From: Streptomyces piniterrae
Lineage (GTDB): Bacteria; Actinomycetota; Actinomycetes; Streptomycetales; Streptomycetaceae
NCBI RefSeq assembly: GCF_005048155.1
Contig: NZ_SUMB01000002.1
Location: 186,001 to 250,000, forward strand
DNA: 64,000 bases
Direction of reading: 5' to 3'
Of this stretch, positions 32,107 through 41,431 are shown piece by piece. The notes under the pieces were generated by a model. The model worked only from the letters and a program-made list of their open reading frames with translations. It did not search any database and was not told the origin of the DNA. The stretch's first letter is position 1, and each line of letters begins with the position of its first letter. The translations under genes and the position numbers were made by a program.

Positions 32107-34538
32107 CAGCGGCCGCCCCGCTCCTTGCCCAGGAGTCCGGCCCGCCGCAGGGCGTCGGCCATCGCGTCGTTGGCCGGCCCGGCATCGCGGCCGCCACGCC
32201 GGTCGCCGCCGCGCGGTGCGCCGCCGCCCTGCCGCTGCCGAGGCGCGCCACCACGACCGCCCTCGCGTCCGCCGCCGTTGCCGCCCCGGCGCTCGCCGCC
32301 ACCACGGCGCTCACCGCCGCCCGCCGACGCGCCCTTGCCGTGCTCGTCGTCCAGCCGCAGCGTCAGCGAGATCCGCTTCCTGGGAATGTCGACATCGAGC
32401 ACCTTGACCCGCACGATGTCACCCGGCTTCACCACATCCCGCGGGTCCTTGACGAACGTCTTCGACATCGCCGAGACATGCACCAGACCGTCCTGGTGGA
32501 CACCCACGTCCACGAACGCCCCGAAGGCGGCGACATTGGTCACCACGCCCTCCAGGAGCATCCCCGGCTGCAGATCGCCGATCTTCTCCACGCCCTCCTT
32601 GAACGTCGCGGTCTTGAAGACCGGACGCGGGTCGCGCCCCGGCTTCTCCAGCTCCTGAAGGATGTCGGTGACCGTCGGCAGACCGAAGGAGTCGTCGACG
32701 AAATCGGCGGGCTTCAAGGAGCGCAGCACCGTCGTGTTCCCGATCAGCGAGCCGACCTCGGCACCCGCCGACTTCACCATCCGGCGCACCACCGGGTACG
32801 CCTCCGGGTGCACGCTGGAGGCGTCCAACGGGTCGTCGCCGCCGCGGATCCGCAGGAAGCCCGCGCACTGCTCGTACGCCTTCGGGCCGAGCCGCGCCAC
32901 ATCCTTGAGGGCCTTACGGGACCGGAACGGACCGTTGCTGTCCCGGTGGGCGACGATGTTCTCCGCCAGGCCCGAGCCGATGCCCGACACCCGCGAAAGC
33001 AGCGGCGCGGACGCGGTGTTGACGTCCACACCGACACCGTTCACACAGTCCTCGACCACCGCGTCCAGAGAGCGCGACAGCTTCACCTCGGACAGATCGT
33101 GCTGATACTGGCCGACCCCGATCGACTTCGGGTCGATCTTCACCAGCTCGGCCAGCGGGTCCTGGAGCCGGCGCGCGATGGACACCGCGCCGCGCAGCGA
33201 CACATCCAGCCCCGGCAGCTCCTGCGAGGCGAACGCGGAGGCGGAGTACACCGAGGCGCCCGCCTCGGACACCATCACCTTGGTGAGCTTCAGCTCCGGC
33301 TGAGCGGCGATCAGATCGGCCGCCAGCTTGTCCGTCTCCCGGGAGGCGGTGCCGTTGCCGATCGCGATCAGCTCCACGTCGTGCTCGCGCGCCAGTCGCG
33401 CCAGGGTGGCCAGCGACGCGTCCCACTTCTGCTGCGGCACATGCGGATAAATCGTTTCCGTGGCGGCCACCTTGCCCGTGGCGTCCACGACCGCGACCTT
33501 CACACCCGTACGGAAACCCGGGTCCAGACCCATCGTCGCGCGCGTCCCGGCGGGCGCCGCCAACAGCAGATCACGCAGATTGGACGCGAAGACCCGGACC
33601 GCCTCGTCCTCGGCGGCCTGCCGCAGCCGCAGCCGCAGATCGATCCCGAGGTGCACCTGCACCCGGGTGCGCCAGGCCCAACGGACCGTGTCCTGGAGCC
33701 ACTTGTCGGCCGGACGGCCCCGATCGACGATAGCGAACCGCCCCGCGATGGACCGCTCGTAGGACGACGGCCCCTCGACCGGCTCGGTGTCCGGCTCCAG
33801 CGCGAGGTCGAGGATCTCCTCCTTCTCGCCGCGGAACAGCGCCAGCACCCGGTGCGAGGGCAGCTCGGTGAACGGCTCGGCGAAGTCGAAGTAGTCGGCG
33901 AACTTCGCGCCCGCCTCCTCCTTGCCGTCGCGCACCTTCGCCGCGACCTGCCCGCGCGACCACATCCGCTCGCGCAGCTCGCCGATCAGATCCGCGTCCT
34001 CGCTGAACCGCTCGGTCAGGATCGCCCGCGCGCCCTCCAGAGCGGCGGCCGCATCGGCGACGCCCTTGTCCGCGTCCACAAACGCCGCGGCCGCGGCCGC
34101 CGGCTCCACCGACGGGTCGCTCAGCAGCCCCTCGGCCAGCGGCTCCAGGCCCGCCTCCCGCGCGATCTGCGCCTTGGTGCGCCGCTTGGGCTTGAACGGG
34201 AGGTAGATGTCCTCCAGCCGCGCCTTGGAGTCGGCGCCGCGGATCTGCGCCTCCAGGGCGGCGTCCAGTTTGCCCTGGGACCGTACGGACTCCAGGATCG
34301 CGGTCCGCCGCTCCTCCAGCTCCCGCAGATAGCGCAGCCGCTCCTCCAACGAGCGCAGCTGCGCGTCGTCGAGCATCTCGGTCGCTTCCTTGCGATAGCG
34401 CGCGATGAACGGCACGGTCGAGCCGCCGTCGAGCAGTTCGACCGCGGCCTTCACCTGCCGCTCCTTGACGCCGAGCTCCCCGGCGATCCTCGCTTCGATG
34501 GACCCGAGCGTCCCGATGGGCTCAGTGGATGCCGTCAC
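32106..34538 (-). CDS. tex: Tex, RNA-binding transcription accessory protein
   Basis: This 810-residue Tex protein starts at a GTG (AGGA five bases upstream). Visible parts in order: an N-terminal helical region ([18 protein letters not shown]), a YqgF-like RNase-H-fold domain ([11 protein letters not shown]), a helix-hairpin-helix region ([13 protein letters not shown]) and an S1 RNA-binding domain near the end ([17 protein letters not shown]). It adds a C-terminal tail of RGG/GGR repeats (about 60 residues), likely to strengthen RNA binding. Tex influences transcription and toxin expression in other bacteria. Confidence 0.95.
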   Translation of the reverse strand: MTASTEPIGTLGSIEARIAGELGVKERQVKAAVELLDGGSTVPFIARYRKEATEMLDDAQLRSLEERLRYLRELEERRTAILESVRSQGKLDAALEAQIRGADSKARLEDIYLPFKPKRRTKAQIAREAGLEPLAEGLLSDPSVEPAAAAAAFVDADKGVADAAAALEGARAILTERFSEDADLIGELRERMWSRGQVAAKVRDGKEEAGAKFADYFDFAEPFTELPSHRVLALFRGEKEEILDLALEPDTEPVEGPSSYERSIAGRFAIVDRGRPADKWLQDTVRWAWRTRVQVHLGIDLRLRLRQAAEDEAVRVFASNLRDLLLAAPAGTRATMGLDPGFRTGVKVAVVDATGKVAATETIYPHVPQQKWDASLATLARLAREHDVELIAIGNGTASRETDKLAADLIAAQPELKLTKVMVSEAGASVYSASAFASQELPGLDVSLRGAVSIARRLQDPLAELVKIDPKSIGVGQYQHDLSEVKLSRSLDAVVEDCVNGVGVDVNTASAPLLSRVSGIGSGLAENIVAHRDSNGPFRSRKALKDVARLGPKAYEQCAGFLRIRGGDDPLDASSVHPEAYPVVRRMVKSAGAEVGSLIGNTTVLRSLKPADFVDDSFGLPTVTDILQELEKPGRDPRPVFKTATFKEGVEKIGDLQPGMLLEGVVTNVAAFGAFVDVGVHQDGLVHVSAMSKTFVKDPRDVVKPGDIVRVKVLDVDIPRKRISLTLRLDDEHGKGASAGGGERRGGGERRGGNGGGREGGRGGAPRQRQGGGAPRGGDRRGGRDAGPANDAMADALRRAGLLGKERGGR

Positions 34539-34673
34539 GTTGATCCTGACCTGCCTTCCAGCGCTTGCTTGAGCCTGCATTGTGCCGGGTGGCGGGCCGG
34601 AGTGTCGCACCGCCCGGCCGGGAGCGCCGGAGTGCGAGTCGCCGCACGCACCCCCGGCACCCCGGACGGTGGC

Positions 34674-35546
34674 TCAGCCCTTGCCGAACAGCGCCGCCGG
34701 GAACGCCCCGGCGTTCATGGCGGCCGTGGTGAAGCCGGCGGCCAGCTCGCTGAGCCGGGCCACGCCCTCGGCGCCCAAGTGCTCGTACGGAGCCCGGTCC
34801 AGCCGGTCCGTGGCGGTCTCCAGGTTCTCGCGCAGCTGTACGCCGGCCTCGGTCAACTCGCCCTCGGCGTCCAGGATGCCGCGCTCGCGCAGTCGCTCCC
34901 GCGCCGCCGCCCAGTCTTCCTCCGCCCAGCCGCGGGTCGCCATGATGCCCTTGTAGCTCATCCCGCGGCCGGTGGCGACGTGCGAGACCAGCGCCTCCAG
35001 GCCGTCCAGTCCGGCGTCCAGCAGTGCCATCAGATGGCCGTCACCGCGGTGTTCCCGCAGCAGCGTCGCGGCGTGCCAGTAGGCGAGGTGCGGCGCCTCG
35101 GGCACCGGCAGATCGGCGTGCGCGGCGTACAGCGGCCGGGCGTGGCGGGTGCACGCTTCGGTGGCGCGCAGGGCCAGCTTCGCGGCCGTGGCCATCTCCG
35201 GGGACGCGACGGCCTCGTCGCCGAGCAGCCGGCGCAGGCTGACGTCGACGGCACGCAGCCGCGCCTCCAGGACGGCCTCGGGCGAGGTGACCGACCAGAT
35301 GTGCGGGACGTGCTGGGCGATCAGCTCGTGGTTGAAGTTGTAGAAGGTGGCCGAAATGGTGCCCGGTCCCACCGCGCCCATGGCCGCGCCCCGAGCGGCG
35401 AAGTACGCGGCGCTGCGGTTCTCCAGGCCGAGCTTGGCCAGCTCGGCGGGGAACTCGGGCGCGAAGTAGTGCGTGGAGTGGAACGGGTTGATGGCGTTGT
35501 GACAGTGACGTCCCGCGTTCTCGGGCAGTGCGCTCGTAGCAGTCAT
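34674..35546 (-). CDS. SCO6745-family protein
   Basis: This 290-residue helical protein resembles the actinobacterial SCO6745 family: an N-terminal N-A-I-N-P-F-H-S-T-H-Y-F segment, a G-P-G-T-I-S-A-T-F-Y-N-F motif around residue 60, and A-Y-W-H-A-A-T-L-L-R-E-H-R-G-D-G-H around residue 155. No biochemical role is established to my knowledge. A 16-bp palindrome of TetR-operator type lies 11 bp before the start. It is divergent from the GlxA-type regulator. Confidence 0.82.
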   Translation of the reverse strand: MTATSALPENAGRHCHNAINPFHSTHYFAPEFPAELAKLGLENRSAAYFAARGAAMGAVGPGTISATFYNFNHELIAQHVPHIWSVTSPEAVLEARLRAVDVSLRRLLGDEAVASPEMATAAKLALRATEACTRHARPLYAAHADLPVPEAPHLAYWHAATLLREHRGDGHLMALLDAGLDGLEALVSHVATGRGMSYKGIMATRGWAEEDWAAARERLRERGILDAEGELTEAGVQLRENLETATDRLDRAPYEHLGAEGVARLSELAAGFTTAAMNAGAFPAALFGKG

Positions 35547-35556
35547 GGCAGCAGGT

Positions 35557-35572
35557 TACCGACCGCTCGGTA
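35557..35572. promoter_or_regulatory. TetR-type operator candidate
   Basis: TACCGA-CCGC-TCGGTA is a perfect 6-bp inverted repeat directly upstream of the SCO6745-family start codon. Palindromes of this shape are typical of TetR-family operators. No TetR gene is in the window. Confidence 0.45.
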
Positions 35573-35687
35573 TGAGGCTAGGGGGAGGGTCCCTCCGGTG
35601 CGGCCCGGCCTGGATGGCGCTCTGATGGCAGCAAAGGTGGGTAATTCGTCATTGCCGCCATCCTCACGACTGCCCAGGATGGATGGC

Positions 35688-36650
35688 ATGGAACAGCGCG
35701 ATGTGCTGGTCGTCCTCTTCGACGGCCTCCAGAGCCTCGATGTCACCGGCCCCGTCGAGGTTTTCGCCGGTGCGAACCAGGGTGTCCCGGGCGCCTACCG
35801 GATCCGCACCGCGAGCCTGGACGGCGGACCGGTCCGCACCTCCAGCGGCCTGACGCTCACCCCGGACCGCGCGCTCGCCGGCACCGAACCGCCGCACACC
35901 CTCCTGGTGCCCGGCGGCGACGGCACCCGCCACCCCGACCCGCGGCTGATCGACTGGCTGCGGACGCACGCCCCCCGCGCCCGCCGGAAGGTCTCGGTGT
36001 GCAGCGGCGCGCTGCTGCTGGCCGAGGCCGGGCTGCTGGACGGCCGCCGCGCGACGACCCACTGGGCGCTGTGCGACGAACTCGCCGAGCGCTACCCGGC
36101 CGTCCGGGTCGTCCCGGAGCCGATCTACGTACGGGACGGCGATCTGACCACCTCCGCGGGCGTCACGGCCGGTATCGATCTCGCGCTGGCGCTGGTCGAG
36201 GAGGACCTGGGCCGGAGCCTCGCCCTGACCATCGCCCGCCATCTCGTCGTCTTTCTGCGCCGGCCCGGAAACCAGACCCAGTTCAGCGCCCAGCTCTCCG
36301 CGCAGACCGCGGAGCGGCGGCCACTGCGCGACGTCCAGCAGTGGATCACCGAGAACCCGGCCGCCGACCTCTCCGTCGACGCACTCGCGGCCCGTGCGGG
36401 CCTGTCACCACGGCACTTCGCCCGCGCGTTCCGAGACGAGGTCGGTATGACACCGGGGCGCTATGTCGACCGGGTGCGACTGGAGGCCGCCCGGCGGCGA
36501 CTTGAGGACACCGTCGACGGCATCGAGCAGGTGTCGCGCCACTGCGGTTACGGCACCCCGGAGGCGATGCGCCGCGCCTTCATCAAGGCCCTCGGCGCCG
36601 CCCCGGCCGAATACCGCCGCCGGTTCCAGCCGGCGCGTCCGGCGCTGTGA
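35688..36650 (+). CDS. GlxA-type AraC-family transcriptional regulator
   Basis: This 320-residue regulator has an N-terminal DJ-1/PfpI domain (residues about 3-170: V-L-V-V-L-F-D-G-L-Q-S-L-D-V-T-G-P, nucleophile-elbow Cys in V-S-V-C-S-G-A) and a C-terminal AraC double helix-turn-helix (D-A-L-A-A-R-A-G-L-S-P-R-H-F-A-R-A-F, then the C-G-Y-G-T-P-E-A-M-R-R-A-F signature). Of the two in-frame ATGs I take 35688, with AGGA eight bases upstream. It probably controls the DJ-1-like gene downstream, a common pairing. Confidence 0.9.
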   Translation: MEQRDVLVVLFDGLQSLDVTGPVEVFAGANQGVPGAYRIRTASLDGGPVRTSSGLTLTPDRALAGTEPPHTLLVPGGDGTRHPDPRLIDWLRTHAPRARRKVSVCSGALLLAEAGLLDGRRATTHWALCDELAERYPAVRVVPEPIYVRDGDLTTSAGVTAGIDLALALVEEDLGRSLALTIARHLVVFLRRPGNQTQFSAQLSAQTAERRPLRDVQQWITENPAADLSVDALAARAGLSPRHFARAFRDEVGMTPGRYVDRVRLEAARRRLEDTVDGIEQVSRHCGYGTPEAMRRAFIKALGAAPAEYRRRFQPARPAL

Positions 36651-36702
36651 ACCAACGGCCGACCACCGGTGCGTGACCACCGGCACCGACCACATGCCGG
36701 TG

Positions 36703-36776
36703 AACCACTAACCAGTGGCCACCAACCACCAACCACCAACCACTGACCACTGACCACTTGCCACCAACCACCACCG
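36703..36776. repeat. Heptanucleotide repeat upstream of DJ-1 gene
   Basis: From 36721 the sequence reads as 7-bp units ACCAACC x3, ACTGACC x2, ACTTGCC, ACCAACC. A degenerate continuation upstream includes CCACT-AACC-AGTGG. It fills most of the 139-bp spacer between the GlxA-type regulator and the DJ-1 gene, ending 13 bp before the ATG. Confidence 0.8.
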
Positions 36777-36789
36777 ACAGGACCCCACC

Positions 36790-37434
36790 ATGCAGATCGC
36801 GATCCTCCTCTACGACCGCTTCACCACCCTGGACGCCGTCGGCCCCTACGAAACCCTCGGCCGCCTCCCGGGCGCGGAGACCGTCTTCGTCGGCGAACGC
36901 ACCGGCCCGTACCGCAACGACCTCGGCTCGCTCGCGCTCACCGCCGATGCCGCGCTGTCCGACGTCACCTCGCCCGACATCCTCGTCATACCGGGCGGTC
37001 CCGGCCAGCTCGCGCTCATGGAGGACGGCCCGCTGCACGAGTGGATCCGTGCCGTGGACGCCACCACCACCTGGACCACCTCGGTGTGTACCGGCTCGCT
37101 GATCCTCGGCGCCGCGGGCCTCCTCAAGGGCCGCCGGGCGACCTCCCACTGGCTCGCACTGGACCAGCTGCCCGCGCTCGGCGCCGAGCCGACCGGGGAG
37201 CGGGTGGTCTTCGACGGCAAGTACGTGACGGCGGCGGGCGTCTCGTCCGGCATCGACATGGGACTGGCACTGGCCGGCCGGATCGCCGGGGACGTCGTCG
37301 CCCAGTCCATCCAGCTCGGCATCGAATACGACCCGCAGCCGCCCTACGACGCGGGCGCCCCGGACAAGGCCCCGGCCGAGATCACCGCCATGATGCGGGA
37401 GCGGAGCCGGTTCGTGCTGGCGGGGGAGGAGTAG
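36790..37434 (+). CDS. DJ-1/PfpI-family protein
   Basis: This 214-residue protein has the DJ-1/PfpI core: N-terminal strand I-A-I-L-L-Y-D-R-F-T-T-L-D-A-V-G-P-Y-E (conserved acidic residue), and the nucleophile elbow T-S-V-C-T-G-S-L near residue 100, followed by A-T-S-H-W. Isonitrile hydratases and glyoxalase-III-like enzymes belong here; this copy cannot be assigned further. It is a stand-alone version of the domain found in the upstream regulator. Confidence 0.85.
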   Translation: MQIAILLYDRFTTLDAVGPYETLGRLPGAETVFVGERTGPYRNDLGSLALTADAALSDVTSPDILVIPGGPGQLALMEDGPLHEWIRAVDATTTWTTSVCTGSLILGAAGLLKGRRATSHWLALDQLPALGAEPTGERVVFDGKYVTAAGVSSGIDMGLALAGRIAGDVVAQSIQLGIEYDPQPPYDAGAPDKAPAEITAMMRERSRFVLAGEE

Positions 37435-37461
37435 CCGGCCCGCGCAGGCTCCCGCCCGGCG

Positions 37462-38232
37462 TCAGCCCGCGGGCCAGGTGAAGCGCGGCGCCCTGCGCTC
37501 CAGGAAGGCGGCGGCACCCTCCGTGGTGTCGCCGCTCTCGCGCGCCTGCGCGGCCCAGTACGCACCCCGCTCCTCGGCCTCCGCCGGCGGCACGTCCCAC
37601 GTCCCGTTGGCCAGCTCCTTCGCCGCGGTCTGGGTCAGCAGCGACCGGCTCGCAAGTACGGCCGTGAACTCGGTGACCCGCTTGTCCAGCTCGCCCTCGG
37701 GCAGTACCTCGTCCACCAGACCGGTGCGCAGCGCCCGCGCACAGTCGATCAACTCCCCTGAGAACAACAGGTACTTGGCGGCGGAGGGGCCGACCAGCCG
37801 GACCAGGCGCCGGGTCGCGGACGCCGGATAGACGACGGCCAGCTTCGCGGGCGTCACACCGAATAGCGCCCCCTCCTCGGCGAACCGCAGATCGCAGGCG
37901 GCCGCCAACTGGGCGCCGCCACCCACGCAATAGCCGCGTATCGCCGCCAGGGTAGGCCCGGGGAAGGCTGCCAGCGCCTCCTCCGCCACCACCGCCAGGC
38001 CCTGCGACTCACCCGCCGGGTCCCGCAGCGTCCCGATGTCCGCCCCGGCGCAGAACGTCCCGCCCTCGCCCGTCAGCACCAGGGTCCGCACGGCACGGTC
38101 CCCCGCCAGCCGCTCCAGCAGCGACGGCAGCTCCCGCCACATCCGCACGGTCATCGCATTGCGCTTCTCGGGATTGCTGATCGTGACGGTCGCAGTGCCG
38201 TCGCTGACATGCGTCTTCAGAGCCGGTTCCAT
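37462..38232 (-). CDS. Enoyl-CoA hydratase/isomerase family protein
   Basis: This 256-residue crotonase-fold enzyme has the oxyanion-hole segments F-C-A-G-A-D-I (residues about 61-67) and G-Y-C-V-G-G-G-A-Q-L (about 100-109). The start at 38232 gives M-E-P-A-L-K-T-H and the usual family length. It probably hydrates or isomerises an acyl-CoA. It ends 27 bp from the convergent DJ-1 gene and is divergent from the ABC-F gene. Confidence 0.9.
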   Translation of the reverse strand: MEPALKTHVSDGTATVTISNPEKRNAMTVRMWRELPSLLERLAGDRAVRTLVLTGEGGTFCAGADIGTLRDPAGESQGLAVVAEEALAAFPGPTLAAIRGYCVGGGAQLAAACDLRFAEEGALFGVTPAKLAVVYPASATRRLVRLVGPSAAKYLLFSGELIDCARALRTGLVDEVLPEGELDKRVTEFTAVLASRSLLTQTAAKELANGTWDVPPAEAEERGAYWAAQARESGDTTEGAAAFLERRAPRFTWPAG

Positions 38233-38271
38233 GCCCCGGATATTAGGGGGCGGGGCGATGACCGGGCCGGA

Positions 38272-38290
38272 TACGATCGACGGCCTGATG
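38272..38290 (+). promoter_or_regulatory. Candidate -10 for a near-leaderless ABC-F transcript
   Basis: TACGAT (38272-38277) ends 10 nt before the ATG at 38288 and no Shine-Dalgarno is visible, so transcription may begin within a few bases of the start codon. No clear -35 was found. Confidence 0.3.
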
Positions 38291-39946
38291 TCAGCAACTC
38301 TTGTCGCCAAAGATCTCGCCGCCGGCCATGGCGAGCGCGTCCTGTTCTCCGGTCTCGATCTGGTCGTCGCACCCGGCGACGTGATCGGCCTAGTCGGCGC
38401 CAACGGTGCGGGCAAGTCCACTCTGCTGCGGCTGCTCGCCGGGCTGGACACCCCGGAGGAGGGCAAGCTCGCGCTCAGCCCGCCCACCGCCACCGTCGGC
38501 CACCTCCCGCAGGAGCCGGACCGCCGCCCCGGAGAGTCCGTACGGGCCTTTCTCGCCCGGCGCACGGGCGTGGCCGACGCGCAGACCGCCCTCGACGCCG
38601 CCACCCAGGCGCTGGTCGACGAACGGCCCGGCGCGGACGACGCCTACGCCATCGCCCTGGAGCGCTGGCTCGCGCTGGGCGCCGCCGACCTCGACGACCG
38701 TGCCGAGGAGACCGCCGCCCAGCTCGGCCTCACCATCAGCCTCGACCAGCCGATGACGTCCCTCTCCGGCGGCCAGGCCGCCCGCGCCTCGCTCGCGTCG
38801 CTGCTGCTCTCCCGCTACGACGTCTTCCTGCTGGACGAGCCCACCAACGACCTCGACCTGGACGGCCTGCACCGGCTGGAGTCCTTTGTCACCGGGCTGC
38901 GCGCGGGCACCGTCCTGGTCAGCCACGACCGCGAGTTCCTGACCCGTACGGTCAACCGCGTAGTGGAACTCGACCTCGCCCAGCAGCAGGTCAACACCTA
39001 CGGCGGCGGCTACACCTCGTACCTGGAGGAGCGCGAGCGGGCCCGGCGGCACGCGCGCGAGCAGTACGAGGAGTACGCCGACACCAGGGCCGCCTTGGAG
39101 ACCCGCGCACACACCCAGCGCAACTGGATGGAGAAGGGCGTCAAGAACGCCCGCCGCAAGGCCCCGGACAACGACAAGATCGGCCGCAAGGCGCGGGTGG
39201 AGGCCACCGAGAAGCAGGCCGCCAAGGCCAAGCAGACCCAGCGCATGATCGAGCGGCTGGACGTTGTGGAGGAGCCACGCAAGGAGTGGGAGCTGCGGAT
39301 GGAGATCGCCGCGGCGCCGCGGGCCGGCGCGGTGGTGGCGACCCTGCGCGGCGCCGAGGTCCGCCGCGGTGACTTCCACTTCGGGCCGGTGGACCTCCAG
39401 ATCGACTGGGCGGACCGGGTCGCCATCACCGGCCCCAACGGCTCCGGCAAGTCCACTCTGCTCGCCGCGCTCCTCGGCCGGCTGCCGCTGGACGCCGGGC
39501 AGGCGTCCCTCGGCCCGGGGGTGGTCGTGGGCGAGGTCGACCAGGCGCGTGGTCAGCTTTTCGGTGGACACAGCCTGGGGGACGAGCCGCTGATGGACGC
39601 CTTCCGGGCCTCCGTACCGGATCTCTCGCCCGCGGATGTCCGCACCCTGCTGGCGAAATTCGGCCTGAAGGCGGCGCATGTGCTGCGCCCGGCGCGCACC
39701 CTGTCGCCGGGGGAGCGCACCCGGGCCGCCCTTGCCCTCCTCCAGGGCCGTGGGGTCAACCTCCTCGTCCTGGACGAGCCGACCAACCATCTCGACCTGC
39801 CGGCCATCGAGCAGCTGGAGTCCGCGCTCGCCTCGTACACGGGCACCCTGCTGCTGGTCACGCACGACCGGCGGATGCTGGACGCGGTGCACACCACGCG
39901 GCGCATCGAGGTCGACCGCGGAAGGATCGCGGACCGGGCGGTGTGA
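38288..39946 (+). CDS. ABC-F family ATPase
   Basis: This 552-residue soluble protein has two ABC domains and no membrane segment. Walker A motifs are G-A-N-G-A-G-K-S-T (residues 37-45) and G-P-N-G-S-G-K-S-T; signatures are L-S-G-G-Q and L-S-P-G-E; Walker B regions read L-L-D-E-P-T-N-D-L-D and L-D-E-P-T-N-H-L-D. The charged interdomain linker (E-E-R-E-R-A-R-R-H-A-R-E-Q-Y, then K-A-R-V-E-A-T-E-K-Q) is the P-site tRNA interaction motif. It may be a translation factor or a ribosome-protecting resistance protein; the sequence alone does not decide. Confidence 0.92.
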   Translation: MSATLVAKDLAAGHGERVLFSGLDLVVAPGDVIGLVGANGAGKSTLLRLLAGLDTPEEGKLALSPPTATVGHLPQEPDRRPGESVRAFLARRTGVADAQTALDAATQALVDERPGADDAYAIALERWLALGAADLDDRAEETAAQLGLTISLDQPMTSLSGGQAARASLASLLLSRYDVFLLDEPTNDLDLDGLHRLESFVTGLRAGTVLVSHDREFLTRTVNRVVELDLAQQQVNTYGGGYTSYLEERERARRHAREQYEEYADTRAALETRAHTQRNWMEKGVKNARRKAPDNDKIGRKARVEATEKQAAKAKQTQRMIERLDVVEEPRKEWELRMEIAAAPRAGAVVATLRGAEVRRGDFHFGPVDLQIDWADRVAITGPNGSGKSTLLAALLGRLPLDAGQASLGPGVVVGEVDQARGQLFGGHSLGDEPLMDAFRASVPDLSPADVRTLLAKFGLKAAHVLRPARTLSPGERTRAALALLQGRGVNLLVLDEPTNHLDLPAIEQLESALASYTGTLLLVTHDRRMLDAVHTTRRIEVDRGRIADRAV

Positions 39947-40018
39947 GCCCCGGCGGACCCCCGCTCCGATAATCGATTTGGTCCTGGGTCCGGTGGCCCG
40001 TAAGGTGGGGTTCACCGA

Positions 40019-40092
40019 CGCGGGGTGGAGCAGCTCGGTAGCTCGCTGGGCTCATAACCCAGAGGTCGCAGGTTCAAATCCTGTCCCCGCTA
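40019..40092 (+). tRNA. Initiator tRNA-fMet (CAT)
   Basis: The 74-nt gene has an acceptor starting C-G-C-G-G-G-G with an unpaired first position (C1 against T72), the three consecutive G:C pairs of initiators in the anticodon stem (CTGGG-CTCATAA-CCCAG), anticodon CAT and a T-arm GCAGG-TTCAAAT-CCTGT. CCA is not encoded. A terminator follows. Confidence 0.97.
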
Positions 40093-40103
40093 CTCAGATG
40101 GAA

Positions 40104-40137
40104 CGGAAGGCCCGGTGCTCAGGCACCGGGCCTTCCG
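40104..40137 (+). terminator. Terminator after tRNA-fMet
   Basis: A perfect 15-bp stem (40104-40118 with 40123-40137) with loop TCAG follows the tRNA by 12 bp. Confidence 0.85.
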
Positions 40138-40347
40138 TCCTCTACGGATCTTCGGGTGTTCCCGCGCTGATCTGATGGCGCGTACCGTGCGGTGCTTGCT
40201 TCGGCGCAGGCCGTAAGTAAGGAACAAAGCGCGCGGAAACGGTCGCCAGATCGATCAATTCACTCAGAATCGGTCATAAGGCGTCGATAAGTGCTGACTT
40301 GTGTTCAGCAGGCCGGTCCGGACCAACGCATTCTCAACACTCTTCCT

Positions 40348-40845
40348 GTGAGGATGCCTTCCGGACCCCCTGCAGAACCCCCCGAGGAGCTGACCTCCCC
40401 GCTCGCGTACGAAGGTGTGTGGCGGTTCACCGCCCCGGCGCTGGAGTCGTCGGTGCCCCAGGCGCGCCACGCGGTCCGGGATCTGCTCGAAGAACAGCGT
40501 GTGCCCGTCGCCGCCGACATCATGGACGGTCTGCTCCTGATCGTCTCCGAACTCGTCACCAACGCCGTGCGGCACGCCGCACTGCTCTCGCCCCAGATCG
40601 CCGTGCAGGTCACCATCGGGGCGAACTGGCTGCGGGTCGCGGTCGAGGACAACCACCCCTACCGCCCCAAGGCACTGGAGGCGGATCAGGGTGATGTCGG
40701 CGGTCGGGGCCTGTGGCTGGTCAAGACGCTCACCGCCGAGGTCGGCGGCAAATGCGACGTCGAGCACACGGTCAACGGCGGCAAGGCCATCTGGGCCGAA
40801 CTGCCGCTGGTTCCGCTCGCTACCAGCCCGCCGAGTTCCCGGTGA
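40348..40845 (+). CDS. RsbW-like anti-sigma factor ATP-binding protein
   Basis: This protein of about 165 residues is a GHKL ATPase: N-box E-L-V-T-N-A-V-R-H-A, a D-N-H motif in V-E-D-N-H-P, and G-G-R-G-L-W-L-V-K-T-L (G2 box). Streptomyces have many such stand-alone kinases that act on anti-anti-sigma proteins or in development. The start is uncertain: GTG at 40348 or ATG at 40354, neither with a good RBS. Its 3' end overlaps the convergent idi gene by 26 bp. Confidence 0.82.
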   Translation: MRMPSGPPAEPPEELTSPLAYEGVWRFTAPALESSVPQARHAVRDLLEEQRVPVAADIMDGLLLIVSELVTNAVRHAALLSPQIAVQVTIGANWLRVAVEDNHPYRPKALEADQGDVGGRGLWLVKTLTAEVGGKCDVEHTVNGGKAIWAELPLVPLATSPPSSR

Positions 40846-41431
40846 GCTCACGGACCGCCGGGCGCGCCGCGTCCAGCACGGTCATGAACCACGCGGAGAA
40901 CGGCACCGCGGCATGCCGCTCGGCCAGTTCGTCCGGCGTGACGAACGCGATCTCGCCGATCTCCTCCGGGTCCGGTGCGGGCTCGGCCCGCACCAGCCCG
41001 ACGAACAGGTGGTTGTACTCCTGCTCCACCAGGCCGGACGCCGGGTCCGGGTGGTTGTAGCGCACCGTTCCTGCCTCGGCGAGCAGCGCGGGCGCCAGGC
41101 CCAGCTCCTCGGCGACCCGGCGGGCGGCGGCCGCGAACGGCGTCTCGCCCGGGTACGGGTGGCCGCAGCAGGTGTTGGACCACACACCGGGGGAGTGGTA
41201 CTTCGACAGCGCCCGCCGCTGGAGCAGCAGCCGGCCCTTCTCGTCGAAGAGGAACACCGAGAACGCCCGGTGCAGCTGTCCGGGGGGCTGATGTGCGGCC
41301 AGCTTCTCCGCGGTGCCGATCGTTCTGCCGTCCTCGTCGACCAGCTCCAGCATGATCGGCTCGGCGGCGCCGTCCGGTGAGCTCACCGCTGAGATCCCGG
41401 CGGTCTGTCCGTTGGCAGGTGTGATCGGCAT
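40820..41431 (-). CDS. idi: Isopentenyl-diphosphate delta-isomerase, type I
   Basis: This 203-residue Nudix-fold enzyme interconverts IPP and DMAPP. The catalytic Cys is in S-N-T-C-C-G-H-P (Cys89), and the catalytic Glu is in Q-E-Y-N-H-L-F; the Nudix-like helix reads R-R-V-A-E-E-L-G. I choose the second ATG (41431) because AAGG then lies six bases upstream; the first (41437) is too close to it. It would supply DMAPP for the isoprenoid operon starting at 49.4 kb. Confidence 0.95.
   Translation of the reverse strand: MPITPANGQTAGISAVSSPDGAAEPIMLELVDEDGRTIGTAEKLAAHQPPGQLHRAFSVFLFDEKGRLLLQRRALSKYHSPGVWSNTCCGHPYPGETPFAAAARRVAEELGLAPALLAEAGTVRYNHPDPASGLVEQEYNHLFVGLVRAEPAPDPEEIGEIAFVTPDELAERHAAVPFSAWFMTVLDAARPAVRELTGNSAGW

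Noticed and set aside
32340..35687. Very long plus-strand frame opposite tex
   Set aside because: Only its last part (from 35688) is a gene, the GlxA-type regulator; the rest is antisense to tex and the SCO6745-family gene.
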